This document shows, piece after piece, positions 50,952 through 59,641 of a stretch of DNA of 61,146 nucleotides. A program made the position numbers and the translations under genes. Source of the stretch: an uncultured Spirochaetaceae bacterium (GTDB taxonomy: Bacteria; Spirochaetota; Spirochaetia; Sphaerochaetales; Sphaerochaetaceae); NCBI GenBank assembly GCA_944390725.1, contig CALXQU010000014.1:1-61146 (forward strand), read 5' to 3'. A model generated the notes under the pieces. The model worked only from the letters and a program-made list of their open reading frames with translations, searched no databases and was not told the origin of the DNA. Positions within the stretch are counted from its first letter, which is position 1. Each line of letters starts with the position of its first letter.

Positions 50952-52278
50952 GGGCCCTTTCCTCAAGATATCCCCTGTCATTGCGCGCAGGGTCCTCGAT
51001 GACCTCCTCGAGGAGCTCGGAGAGGATCTTCCCTATCATCGGGCCTGACGGTATGCCAAGCGCCATCAGGTCCTTCCCATTGACCTTGAGGTCCTTTATC
51101 GCCAGGGCATTGGCCTTGTCCAGCTCGGCATTGATCCGCTCCGAGAGCGCAAGCACCGATGATATATCCACATTGCCGTCCCCAGTGGCCGCGGCATCCG
51201 CGATCCTCAGCTCGAAAAGGGGATTGAGGGAGTCTATGCCGATGCGCCTGATGAAGCGCCTCACGGCCGCATCGGACCAGTCAGGCGTATATGAGAACAT
51301 ATGGTTCCTTATCAGATGCACCGCCGACTCCCTTTCCTCATTGGAGCATTTCAGGCGCCTGAATATCCTGTCTGCCATCTCCGCCGAGACCGACTCATGC
51401 TGGTAGAATGTCCACTTCCGGCCGCTGCCTTCGGCGCGCGTGCTGACCTTGCCTATATCATGGAAGAGGGCAGCGAGCCTGACAGCCATCGGATAGGAGA
51501 ACCTGACGCATGCCTCAAGGGCCCGCAGCAGATGCTCATAAAGCGTCTCGTCATGTATCCCGCCCTGCTCGAATCCATAGCAGGCGTCGAGCTCGGGGAG
51601 GATCATCCGCAGCAGCCCCGTGCGGCGCATTGCCTCCAGCCCGAGCCGCGGGTTATCGGATGCGATGAGGCGGAAGAGTTCTTCCTTGATCCTCTCCGCG
51701 CTTACGTTCGCTATCGTAGGGGCCAGCCCTGCCATGGCCTCCTCGGTCCTCTCCTCGATGCGGAAGCCGAGCTGGGCGGAGAAGCGGCAGGCCCTCATCA
51801 TCCTCAGCGCATCCTCGGTGAATCTCCTCTCCGGGTCTCCTATCGCCCTGATGAGCTTCCTTTTAAGGTCTTCCCTGCCGCCGTTGAGGTCGATGATCCT
51901 CCCTTCGGGGAGCTCCGCTGCGAATGCGTTGATGGTGAAGTCCCTGCGCCTCAGGTCCTCCTCGAGGCTCTTGACGAATGAGACGGACTCAGGGTGCCTT
52001 GAATCAAAGTAGTCCCCGTCCGCGCGGAAGGTCGTCACCTCGAACTGCTGCCCCTTGTAGAGCACGGTCACGGTGCCGTGCTTGATGCCGGTATCGATTG
52101 TGCGCCTGAACATCGCCTTGACCTCCGCAGGCTCGGCGGAGGTGGTGAAGTCATAGTCATGGCTCTCCTTGCCGAGGAGATAGTCCCTGACAGCGCCTCC
52201 TACGAGATAGAGGTCATAGCCATGCTCCCGGAATATCCGGGAGAAATCGATCGCTTCCTTCGATGCCTTCAGACGCAT
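50923..52278 (-). CDS. cca: tRNA nucleotidyltransferase (CCA-adding) / PcnB family
   Basis: A 451-residue class II nucleotidyltransferase. YDLYLVGGAVRDYLLGKESH and DYDFTT hold the catalytic Asp pair, and RRRDFTINAFA, EDALRMMRACRFSAQLGF follow. An HD domain (LAALFHDIGKV) is at about residue 265. Both tRNA genes in this window lack encoded CCA, so such an activity is required; separating CCA-adding enzyme from poly(A) polymerase by sequence alone is uncertain. The ATG has no ribosome-binding site and follows a -10 box by 6 bases. Confidence 0.92.
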   Translation of the reverse strand: MRLKASKEAIDFSRIFREHGYDLYLVGGAVRDYLLGKESHDYDFTTSAEPAEVKAMFRRTIDTGIKHGTVTVLYKGQQFEVTTFRADGDYFDSRHPESVSFVKSLEEDLRRRDFTINAFAAELPEGRIIDLNGGREDLKRKLIRAIGDPERRFTEDALRMMRACRFSAQLGFRIEERTEEAMAGLAPTIANVSAERIKEELFRLIASDNPRLGLEAMRRTGLLRMILPELDACYGFEQGGIHDETLYEHLLRALEACVRFSYPMAVRLAALFHDIGKVSTRAEGSGRKWTFYQHESVSAEMADRIFRRLKCSNEERESAVHLIRNHMFSYTPDWSDAAVRRFIRRIGIDSLNPLFELRIADAAATGDGNVDISSVLALSERINAELDKANALAIKDLKVNGKDLMALGIPSGPMIGKILSELLEEVIEDPARNDRGYLEERALTLSRCPAR

Positions 52279-52284
52279 AAGCGA

Positions 52285-52290
52285 AGGATA
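52285..52290 (-). promoter_or_regulatory. -10 box of cca, leaderless type
   Basis: Minus-strand TATCCT preceded by TGC (extended -10) ends 6 bases before the ATG at 52278. No good -35 box is present. Confidence 0.45.
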
Positions 52291-52315
52291 GCATAATCAG
52301 GGCGTTAAGGCATCC

Positions 52316-52999
52316 TCAGAACGCAAGCGATACGATGATGGCCGTGATGATGCCGGAGAAGGAGAGTGCGATGCCGCTCATGGCCCCGATATCCTCTCCC
52401 ATCTCCATTGCCTTCGAGGTCCCGACGACATGGCTTGCGGTGCCGATGGCGACTCCTGTGGCGATCCTTGACCTGACGCGGAAGAGCTTTGCCAGGAAGG
52501 GCGCGAGGATGTTGCCCATCACGCCTGTGATGAGCAGTGCCATGACCGTCAGGCTCCTGATGCCTCCGAGGCTCTCGGATATGGCGACGGCAATCGGTGT
52601 CGTCACCGACTTGGGCAGCAGGGAGTAGCTCAGCTCGGGGCTGAGGCCCAGCAGCCTGCAGAGCAGCGTTACCGTGATAAGGCTGGTGATGGAACCTGCC
52701 AGCGTGCCGGCGATGATCGGTATGAACTTCCTCCTCACCGTATCGCGCTGCCTGTAGATGGAGATGGCGAGTATCGCCGTGATGGGCGTGAGGAACATGT
52801 TGATGAAGGCGCCGCCTTCATTGTAGGCGGAATAGGGGATGCGGAAGATGGCAAGCACGGCGATGATGAGCACCTCCGCGATCAGCAGCGGGTTGAAGAC
52901 TGCCTTCTTCAGCTTCGCGTTCACTGCCATGCCGATCCAGTAGCTGAAGATGGTCAGCGAGATGCCGAAGAGGGGATTGGATGTGATGAGCTCCTTCAT
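52316..52999 (-). CDS. lrgB: LrgB-family membrane protein
   Basis: A 227-residue protein with about six membrane segments. FGISLTIFSYWIGMAVNAKL at the start, then FLTPITAILAISIYRQRD, SVTTPIAVAISESLGG and ATGVAIGTASHVVGTSKAME are LrgB hallmarks. LrgAB/CidAB were first described as modulating murein hydrolase export; other work links them to pyruvate or glycolate transport. The start at 52999 overlaps the lrgA stop. Confidence 0.93.
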   Translation of the reverse strand: MKELITSNPLFGISLTIFSYWIGMAVNAKLKKAVFNPLLIAEVLIIAVLAIFRIPYSAYNEGGAFINMFLTPITAILAISIYRQRDTVRRKFIPIIAGTLAGSITSLITVTLLCRLLGLSPELSYSLLPKSVTTPIAVAISESLGGIRSLTVMALLITGVMGNILAPFLAKLFRVRSRIATGVAIGTASHVVGTSKAMEMGEDIGAMSGIALSFSGIITAIIVSLAF

Positions 53000-53361
53000 T
53001 CCCTGCCTCCTTTCCTTGCCATCAGCCTCTCCGTGATCTCGACAGCCTTGGCAGCTGCGAGGAATGTGGTCAGCAGCGAGATGAAGGAGACGGCTATGAT
53101 GTAGAACCACGTCTCCCTGAAGAGGTCGAGGTGGTTCATGATCTCCACGCCGGCCGGGATGAAGAATATGGCCATGTATTTCGCGAAGAAGGCCGAGGTG
53201 TTCTCGAGATGCTCCTCCCTGACGACCTTCAGCATCAGCAGCACGATGAGGATGAACATCGCCAGTATGGCGGGCGGGAACTCGAACGGCAGCATGGCGG
53301 CAGCCGCCTCGCTCAGCAGCGAGACGAGGAAGAGCACGCCCAGCTCAAGCAGTATCTTCAT
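52996..53361 (-). CDS. lrgA: LrgA/CidA-family membrane protein
   Basis: A 121-residue holin-like protein with four hydrophobic segments. FEFPPAILAMFILIVLLMLK, then FFAKYMAIFFIPAGVEIMNH and a basic tail (ERLMARKGGRE) match LrgA/CidA. It partners LrgB. The ATG overlaps the stop of the dehydratase-like gene upstream, so lrgAB is part of the same operon as the activase genes. Confidence 0.92.
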   Translation of the reverse strand: MKILLELGVLFLVSLLSEAAAAMLPFEFPPAILAMFILIVLLMLKVVREEHLENTSAFFAKYMAIFFIPAGVEIMNHLDLFRETWFYIIAVSFISLLTTFLAAAKAVEITERLMARKGGRE

Positions 53362-54617
53362 CTCCCTTCCTCCTCGAGCTTCTCCCTGGCGACGGCCAGC
53401 ATCAGCTTGATCCTGTTCTCCTGGTTGACCTTCGTTGCCGACGGGTCATAGTCGATAGGCACGATATTGCTGTCAGGATACGCTTCCTTGAGCGGCCTGA
53501 TCATGCCTTTGCCGCAGATGTGGTTCGGCAGGCACCCGAAGGGCTGCGTGCAGACGATGTTGCCGTAGCCTTTCTCTATCAGCTCGGCCATCTCAGCCGT
53601 CAGCAGCCATCCTTCGCCCATCTTGCAGCCCCTGTCGATGAAGCGCTCGGCGTACTCCTCAAGCTCCTTGAAGGTCGCGGCCGTCCTGAACTCAGGATAG
53701 CGCTCGATGGCCTCATCGGTCCATTTCTCGACGATCGTCAGCAGCGGCATGCCGATATGCTTCATCAGGAATGCATAGCGCGCCCTGCCGCCATAGTACT
53801 CCTCGTCCTTGATGCCGTTGGCGAAGCAGTAGAGGACGAAGCCCATCATCGGCGGCAGCATGACCTCGGCGCCCTCGCTCTCGAGGAAGCCCTGCAGGTC
53901 GCTGTTGCCGAGCCTGGAGTACTTCATGTAGATCTCCCCGACCACGCCGACCTTGACCTTCGGCACCCTCTTCACGGGAATCGCGGCGAAGTCATCTGCG
54001 ATCTGGAAGAGCTTCTTCCTCATGTTCCCCCAGAAGTAGCCCCTGTTCCTCTCGTAGCAGGTGCCGAGGATATCGGTCCATTTATCGATGACCTTCTCCG
54101 TATCGCCTGCGTTCACCTCATAGGGCTTGACCTGGTTGGATAGGAGCATCAGCATGTCGCCGTACACAAGGGCCGTGAAGGCCTGGACCATCATCGGCAG
54201 CGTGATCTTGAAGCCGGGATTGGCGTTCATGCCCTGCAGGTTCGCGGATATCACGGGGATATTGCCCAGGCCGGCGCGCTCCAGGGCCTTGATGAGCAGG
54301 AAGTAGTAGTTGGAGGCCCTGCATCCGCCGCCTGTCTGCGATATGATCACCGCCGTATGGTCCTTGTCGATTATGCCGCGGTTTATCGCATCGATTATCT
54401 GGCCGATGACCAGCAGACATGGATAGCACATGTCGTTATGCACGTACTTGAGCCCTTCCTGGATCACCGACGGGGAGCTGTTCTCCAGCAGTACGGGCCT
54501 GAAGCCGTGGTTGATGAATATCCTCTTCATGATATTGAAGTGGATAGGGGACATGTTGGGGATCGCTATCGTGTATCCCCTGTCCTTCATTTCCTCTGTA
54601 AACGGTATCCTAGGCAT
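53358..54617 (-). CDS. 2-hydroxyacyl-CoA dehydratase D-component-like protein
   Basis: A 419-residue protein of the HgdB/FldC-like family. NDMCYPCLLVIGQIIDAINRG and SQTGGGCRASNYYFLLIKAL provide conserved Cys for an iron-sulfur cluster; GDMLMLLSNQVKPYE and TQPFGCLPNHICGKG follow. It corresponds to the C-terminal third of the large, fused acyl-CoA dehydratase activases of many anaerobes. Here it is a separate gene, overlapping the end of the activase gene by 8 bases. The substrate is unknown. Confidence 0.85.
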   Translation of the reverse strand: MPRIPFTEEMKDRGYTIAIPNMSPIHFNIMKRIFINHGFRPVLLENSSPSVIQEGLKYVHNDMCYPCLLVIGQIIDAINRGIIDKDHTAVIISQTGGGCRASNYYFLLIKALERAGLGNIPVISANLQGMNANPGFKITLPMMVQAFTALVYGDMLMLLSNQVKPYEVNAGDTEKVIDKWTDILGTCYERNRGYFWGNMRKKLFQIADDFAAIPVKRVPKVKVGVVGEIYMKYSRLGNSDLQGFLESEGAEVMLPPMMGFVLYCFANGIKDEEYYGGRARYAFLMKHIGMPLLTIVEKWTDEAIERYPEFRTAATFKELEEYAERFIDRGCKMGEGWLLTAEMAELIEKGYGNIVCTQPFGCLPNHICGKGMIRPLKEAYPDSNIVPIDYDPSATKVNQENRIKLMLAVAREKLEEEGR

Positions 54618-57531
54618 TGTCCTTCTCTTCTTCCATCTCTATGGCGGCGAACAGCGAGCGCATCCTTATCCTGACTGCACCCAGGTTGGTGATCTCGTCG
54701 ATCTTGATCTGCGTGTAGATCCTGTCCTCCGCCCTGAGGATCTCCTTCACCTCGTCCGTGGTCACGGCATCGAGGCCGCAGCCGAATGAGACGAGCTGGA
54801 CGAGGTTCATGTCCTTCTCCTTGGCTATGTACCTTGCCGCATCGTACATCCTGGCATGGTATGTCCACTGGTTGAGGACATTGTCCTTCCCCTTGGCCGT
54901 AAGCGGGGCGATGGAATCCTCGCTTATGACGGATGCGCCGAGCGTGACGATCATGCGGTCGATGCCGTGGTTGATTTCCGGATCGGTATGGTATGGCCTG
55001 CCGGCAAGCACGATGATCTGCCTTTTCTCCTTCCTGGAGGCCTCGATGATCTGCAGGGCCTTGGCCGTGATCTTCCTCCTGTAGTCATCCAGGGCGGCGA
55101 ATCCCTTGCCGATTGCCTTCCTTGCCTCGCCCCTGCTGACCCCGAAGAGCTCAGAGATCCTCTTCGCGAGGTGCTTCGGGTTGTCAAGCGCGAGGTAACC
55201 GAGGGTGAGCGGTATCCCGCCTAGGTCCTGGTTGCCTTTGATGACCTCGCCGTAGTAGGCGACGACAGGGCAGTTGAAGTGGTTGTTGCCCTTCTCCTCG
55301 TTGATGTTGTACGAGGAGCAGGGGATGAAGATCCTGTCGACCTTGCTGCTGACGAGCCAGTCTATGTGGCCATGCATCAGCTTGGCAGGGAAGCAGACTG
55401 TATCGGAAGGTATCGATGCCTGTCCCTTTATATAGAGGTCCCTTGTCGAGAACGGGGAGACGACCGTGTCGTAGCCCAGCTCCTGAAAGAGCGTGGCATA
55501 GAAGGGCAGGAGCTCATACATGCCCAGGGCCAGCGGCAGTCCCAGCGTCCCCTTGGTGCCGGCCTTCCTTGCCCTGTATCCTTCCAGCAGCTCCTGCTTG
55601 TAGGCATAGACGTTCCATTCATCGTCCGATGCCGCCTTCCTGCCCGTGATGGGCTTCTCGCATTTGTTGCCGGAGATCATCCTGCGCCTGGTGCCGAATG
55701 AGTTGATCGTCAGCAGGCAGTGGTTGGTGCATCCCTGGCACCTCGTGTTCTTCACTGTATGCTCAAGGCCCTCCAGCTCTTCCTTGCTTATCGTCGATGA
55801 GATCCTCAGGTCGCGGCGCTTGGCCATCATCCTGGCATAGAGCGCGGCGCCATAGGCTCCCATCAGGCCAGCGATCTGCGGCCTCACGACCTCAAGCCCG
55901 AGCTCCTTCTCGAATGCGCGGAGCACCGCGTCGTTGAGGAACGTGCCGCCCTGCGTGACGATCCTGTGTCCGAGCTCCTCGGGATTCGATGTCCTGATGA
56001 CCTTGTACAGCGCGTTCTTGACGACGCTGATGGCGAGCCCTGCCGAGATATCGTTGATGGAGGCCCCGTCCTTCTGCGCCTGCTTGACCGAGGAGTTCAT
56101 GAACACGGTGCATCTGGAGCCGAGGTCGACAGGCTCCTTGGCCGTGAGTGCCAGCTGGGCGAACTCCTGGGCTGACTTGCCGAGCGCATTGGCGAATGTC
56201 TGCAGGAACGACCCGCAGCCTGATGAGCATGCCTCGTTGAGGAATATGTCATCGATGACGCCATCGCGGATGCGGAAGCATTTGATGTCCTGTCCACCGA
56301 TATCGATGATGAAATCGACATCAGGCATGAAGTACTTGGCACCGATGAAGTGCGCTTCCGTCTCCACGAGGGAGTAGTCCAGCGAGAAGGCCGCCTTCAT
56401 CAGATCCTCCCCGTATCCCGTGGATGCCGATGCCGCTATCGTGATGTCCGGATAGGTATCGTAGAGGAAGGAGAGGAAGGACCGTATCGCCTGTATGGGG
56501 TTGCCGTTGTTCGGCGAATACCTGGAGAGCAGCAGCTCCCCATCCTCGGAAAGCAGGCATGTCTTTATCGTGGTGCTGCCTGCATCGATGCCGAGATATG
56601 CCCTGCCTGAATAGCCTGAGGGGTTCCTGGCCGGCACATCGGCCTTGAGGTGGCGCTCCCTGAATGCCCTGTATTCCTCCTCATCCCTGAAGAGGGGCTC
56701 CAGCTTTACGTACTGGCCCTTGCCCCTGTAGCTCTCGAGCGCCGTCACGACATCGGAGAGCCTCATCTTCTTCCCTCCGGGGGAGAGGGCAGAGCCCATA
56801 GCCACGTAGTAGAGGGAGTTCTCCGGGCAGATTCCCGTAGTGCCGAGTGCCTGGTCGAAGAAGTACCTGAGCCTCTTTATGAATGTAAGGGGACCGCCGA
56901 GGTAGACGACCTTGCCTTCGATCTTCCTGCCCTGGGCAAGGCCCGCTATCGTCTGGTTGACGACGGCGACGAGTATCGAGGATGCGATATCCTCCGTCCT
57001 TGCGCCCTGGTTGATGAGGGGCTGTATATCGGACTTGGCGAACACGCCGCAGCGCGACGCTATCGTATAAAGCTCCGTGGACTGCTCGCTCAGCCTGTCG
57101 ATATCATCACGGCTGATGCCGAGCAGGGTAGCCATCTGGTCGATGAAGGCGCCGGTGCCGCCTGCGCAGGTGCCGTTCATCCTCACCTCGAGCCCTCCCT
57201 TGAGGAAGAGGATCTTGGCATCCTCGCCGCCGAGCTCGATGATGGCATCGGTATCCGGTATGAATGTCTTCGCAGCCACCCTTGTGGCATATACTTCCTG
57301 CACGAACGGTATGGAGGCCGCTTCGGCCAGCCCCATCCCTGCGGAACCGGACAGCGCGATGGTGACCTCATCATCGCCGATCCTGTCCATCATAGCCTGG
57401 ATCATCTCCTTGCCTTTCTCTATTATCTGAGAGTAGTGCCGCTGGTAATCGCTGAAGACCAGCGTGTTGTCCTCACGCATGGCTACGGTCTTCATCGTGG
57501 TCGACCCTACGTCAATTCCGACTTTCAGCAT
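54610..57531 (-). CDS. 2-hydroxyacyl-CoA dehydratase activase with tandem BcrAD/BadFG domains
   Basis: A 973-residue protein with two ASKHA ATPase domains: VGIDVGSTTMKTVAM near residue 5 and LGIDAGSTTIKTCLL near residue 310. Each has a Cys-containing helix (NGTCAGGTGAFIDQM and EACSSGCGSFLQTF) that would hold a bridging [4Fe-4S] cluster. The C-terminal third (LPLALGMYELLPFYATLFQEL, VCFPAKLMHGHIDWL) is DUF2229. The family uses ATP to pump low-potential electrons into a dehydratase or related enzyme. The start at 57531 fits the first domain; the longer frame has no support. Confidence 0.9.
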   Translation of the reverse strand: MLKVGIDVGSTTMKTVAMREDNTLVFSDYQRHYSQIIEKGKEMIQAMMDRIGDDEVTIALSGSAGMGLAEAASIPFVQEVYATRVAAKTFIPDTDAIIELGGEDAKILFLKGGLEVRMNGTCAGGTGAFIDQMATLLGISRDDIDRLSEQSTELYTIASRCGVFAKSDIQPLINQGARTEDIASSILVAVVNQTIAGLAQGRKIEGKVVYLGGPLTFIKRLRYFFDQALGTTGICPENSLYYVAMGSALSPGGKKMRLSDVVTALESYRGKGQYVKLEPLFRDEEEYRAFRERHLKADVPARNPSGYSGRAYLGIDAGSTTIKTCLLSEDGELLLSRYSPNNGNPIQAIRSFLSFLYDTYPDITIAASASTGYGEDLMKAAFSLDYSLVETEAHFIGAKYFMPDVDFIIDIGGQDIKCFRIRDGVIDDIFLNEACSSGCGSFLQTFANALGKSAQEFAQLALTAKEPVDLGSRCTVFMNSSVKQAQKDGASINDISAGLAISVVKNALYKVIRTSNPEELGHRIVTQGGTFLNDAVLRAFEKELGLEVVRPQIAGLMGAYGAALYARMMAKRRDLRISSTISKEELEGLEHTVKNTRCQGCTNHCLLTINSFGTRRRMISGNKCEKPITGRKAASDDEWNVYAYKQELLEGYRARKAGTKGTLGLPLALGMYELLPFYATLFQELGYDTVVSPFSTRDLYIKGQASIPSDTVCFPAKLMHGHIDWLVSSKVDRIFIPCSSYNINEEKGNNHFNCPVVAYYGEVIKGNQDLGGIPLTLGYLALDNPKHLAKRISELFGVSRGEARKAIGKGFAALDDYRRKITAKALQIIEASRKEKRQIIVLAGRPYHTDPEINHGIDRMIVTLGASVISEDSIAPLTAKGKDNVLNQWTYHARMYDAARYIAKEKDMNLVQLVSFGCGLDAVTTDEVKEILRAEDRIYTQIKIDEITNLGAVRIRMRSLFAAIEMEEEKDNA

Positions 57532-57538
57532 GCCATAG

Positions 57539-57567
57539 AATTTAATGGATATAGGAAATTGAGACAA
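57539..57567 (-). promoter_or_regulatory. Promoter of the activase operon, leaderless type
   Basis: Minus-strand TTGTCT (57567-57562), a 17-base spacer and TAAATT (57544-57539) end 7 bases before the ATG at 57531. Confidence 0.45.
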
Positions 57568-57855
57568 GCAGAGGGAATAGGGGGCCTGCATGGGGCTTCC
57601 ATGGCCATCTGCTTCACCCTTTCTCCACAATCGATAAACCGATATATAATTATGATATTGATTCTCAATTGGATAGAAACTAGTCAAAGTGTTCTATTTC
57701 TGACAGTTTGAAATTTTCTGTAGCTCAAAACATCCCTTTTCAGCCTGAGATATCGAACAGAACAATCCATTTTTGTTCGATAATTAGGGAAAAACAAAGA
57801 TTTCTGAAAAATTTTCATATAATTGTGTAACGATTGTGGCGATTGTGAATTTATC
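57568..57855. other. AT-rich divergent spacer
   Basis: This part of the 426-base region between the activase and porin-like genes has no ORF of merit. From about 57640 it becomes strongly AT-rich with A- and T-tracts, consistent with an UP-element-like or curved region ahead of the strong porin promoter. A TATAAT at 57813-57818 could be a secondary -10 box. Confidence 0.45.
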
Positions 57856-57885
57856 TTGACAGTTGAATGTAGTGGTTGCTACAAT
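57856..57885 (+). promoter_or_regulatory. Strong sigma70 promoter of the porin-like gene
   Basis: Consensus TTGACA (57856-57861), an 18-base spacer and TACAAT (57880-57885), preceded by AT-rich sequence. The start is predicted near 57892, giving a leader of about 66 bases. Confidence 0.8.
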
Positions 57886-57900
57886 TCACGGTAAGAATAA

Positions 57901-57937
57901 CGGAAAGGGGATGTTTCCGCCTTTTAGGCTGAACCCC
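57901..57937 (+). promoter_or_regulatory. Structured 5' leader of the porin-like gene
   Basis: CGGAAA/TTTCCG (57901-57906 with 57914-57919) and GCC/GGC (57919-57921 with 57927-57929) can form. GGGG (57907-57910) can alternatively pair with CCCC (57934-57937), excluding the first stem. Such switching pairings occur in regulated or stabilised porin leaders. A TTGGAGG site follows. Confidence 0.35.
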
Positions 57938-57957
57938 CAGAGTATTTGGAGGAAAAA

Positions 57958-59073
57958 ATGAAGAAGGTACTAGTTACACTGCTCGTACTCGCAGTAGCAG
58001 TTTCTGGTGTATTCGCAGCAGTTAACTTCTCAGGATCTTTGACATCTGGCTACGTCATTCAGAACGATGGCTCAGCATGGACATCTTGGGTCTTTGGTGA
58101 CGATAACAAGGATACCAACTCAACAACTCTCAAGCTCAACATCGCTGATGAGAATGGTTATTGGTCAGGTGCCATCGAAGGTGCTCTCTATGTAGATGGT
58201 TCCAATGCTGGTGATGATTACCCGCAGAACAGGGTTAATGGTGACATCACAGTCGATCTTGCAAAGATTATTGCTGGTCCAGATACAGATTGGTCTGCTC
58301 AGATTCAGCTTCTTGCATTCGATAGGATTACTGGCCTCAGGGCTTACACAAATAAGTCGGGTCTTAACTATGACAGAATCAGAACTGATGAGCCAGGTCT
58401 CTGGGCAAATGCTATCGTAGGCTATGGCAAGCTCATCCAGTTCCAGGTTGGTGGTGCTCCTGCTATTACGACAAATGATAACGCTGCTGGTGCTGGAACA
58501 GGAACGAGAGGAGACGTCATCATTTCTGCAATGACAGAGCCTCTTGATGGGCTTCGCGTGTCTGTTGACTGGGCATGGAGAGGTGATGGAGCTGATACAG
58601 CTGATGGCGTATTCGGTGGTGCAGCTGATATCAACATCGGTGCTCTCTGCGGTCTTGACTTCGACCTCGGCGTAGGCGTTGCTGATAAGTGGTACTATGG
58701 CGAAGGAAAGAATGTTCTTTCTGCTCAGATTTATGGTGGAATCGACCTCTTCTCGATGTTCGGCGAATATGTTCTTGACAATGGAACATCTAGGCTCCAC
58801 CTTGGTCTTGACCTCAACGTTCTTGAGCACATGGTTCTTAACTTCTACGGTGGTATTGGTGACTTCTCTACTCCGGCAACAATGTGGTATGTCGGTGGTA
58901 ACGTTGGTTACGAAGTCTATGGAATCACATTCCAGCTTAACCTCCAGTACTCCGCTCTTCCTGGCGAAGGTGTTGAGAAGTCCTACATGGAAGACAAGGG
59001 TGGCGATATCGCTCAGGGTGCTGTCAAGGCAAGAGGATTCTCCATCACACCGTCTATCAGGGTTTCTTTCTAA
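57958..59073 (+). CDS. Outer-membrane beta-barrel (porin-like) protein
   Basis: A 371-residue protein with a cleavable signal peptide (VLVTLLVLAVAVSGVFAA). Alternating beta-strands such as FSGSLTSGYVIQNDGSA and MVLNFYGGIGDF are present, and the last residue is Phe in SITPSIRVSF, the outer-membrane insertion signal. No homologue is recognised by name; it resembles abundant spirochaete outer-membrane proteins. Codon choice differs from the neighbours, with many GGT, GCT and GTT codons in place of GGC, GCC and GTC. Together with the consensus promoter, GGAGG and strong terminator this points to very high expression. Confidence 0.85.
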   Translation: MKKVLVTLLVLAVAVSGVFAAVNFSGSLTSGYVIQNDGSAWTSWVFGDDNKDTNSTTLKLNIADENGYWSGAIEGALYVDGSNAGDDYPQNRVNGDITVDLAKIIAGPDTDWSAQIQLLAFDRITGLRAYTNKSGLNYDRIRTDEPGLWANAIVGYGKLIQFQVGGAPAITTNDNAAGAGTGTRGDVIISAMTEPLDGLRVSVDWAWRGDGADTADGVFGGAADINIGALCGLDFDLGVGVADKWYYGEGKNVLSAQIYGGIDLFSMFGEYVLDNGTSRLHLGLDLNVLEHMVLNFYGGIGDFSTPATMWYVGGNVGYEVYGITFQLNLQYSALPGEGVEKSYMEDKGGDIAQGAVKARGFSITPSIRVSF

Positions 59074-59089
59074 GACATCTTGGATGGAT

Positions 59090-59117
59090 AAAAAGGTCTC
59101 CTTCGGGAGGCCTTTTT
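59090..59117 (+). terminator. Intrinsic terminator of the porin-like gene
   Basis: A stem of about 12 bp, AAAAAGGTCTCC/GGAGGCCTTTTT with one G-T wobble and a stable TTCG tetraloop. The T-run is built into its descending arm. Confidence 0.92.
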
Positions 59118-59641
59118 TGATGAACTAGGCTTTTTGATTTCTTTGAGTGATTATCCAGATTGATGGAAGCAATCTGATTGGATTAAGGCATTTGCGGATT
59201 TCCATTGATTATGGTTGATAGCACGTGTCGGATAATCCCTTGCTTTCTTGTCCGCGGTTTTGCCTGGGAAGCAGGATATGCATTTGAAAGTGCTGGTGAT
59301 ATTCCTCTCCGCATTTCTTCGGTATCTCTCGGTCTGCTTCAGATATTCCATTTTCCTGTGATGGCTAGGATTATCAGACTGATGGCTTTCCCATATTCTG
59401 AAGGATTCCTTCTGGTGGTTTATGCAATATCGCTACATCTACGAAATCATCTTGTAGCTTATCTGGTTGATTTGCAAGATGCATTCCGGTAGCGAAAATT
59501 GATACTAAGTCCAAAAATGTATCCGCCTGACAAGCTATCTGTTCTCAAGCAGATATCTTCCTTTGGGTGGAGGGAAGCAAAGACAGGGAGCAGATTATCG
59601 ATTCCCGAGGGAGCTGGAATCCCTCAGGCTTCCATGGATAA
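59118..59641. other. Gap without a recognisable gene
   Basis: This 524-base stretch holds short ORFs on both strands (for example 59205-59492 plus and 59151-59351 minus). They lack ribosome-binding sites and recognisable motifs. It is more AT-rich than the surrounding genes and may be degraded sequence. A minus-strand hairpin CCTGAGGGA/TCCCTCGGG at about 59607-59631, just after the Rpn-like gene, could end its transcript, although no T-run follows. Confidence 0.4.

Noticed and set aside
58165..58830. 221-codon minus-strand ORF opposite the porin-like gene
   Set aside because: The plus strand has a signal peptide, beta-barrel pattern, strong promoter and terminator. The reverse frame has none.
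59205..59492. 95-codon plus-strand ORF after the porin-like gene
   Set aside because: No ribosome-binding site or recognisable motif. It follows a strong terminator and is AT-rich. Its hydrophobic runs are the only hint of a real protein and are not enough.
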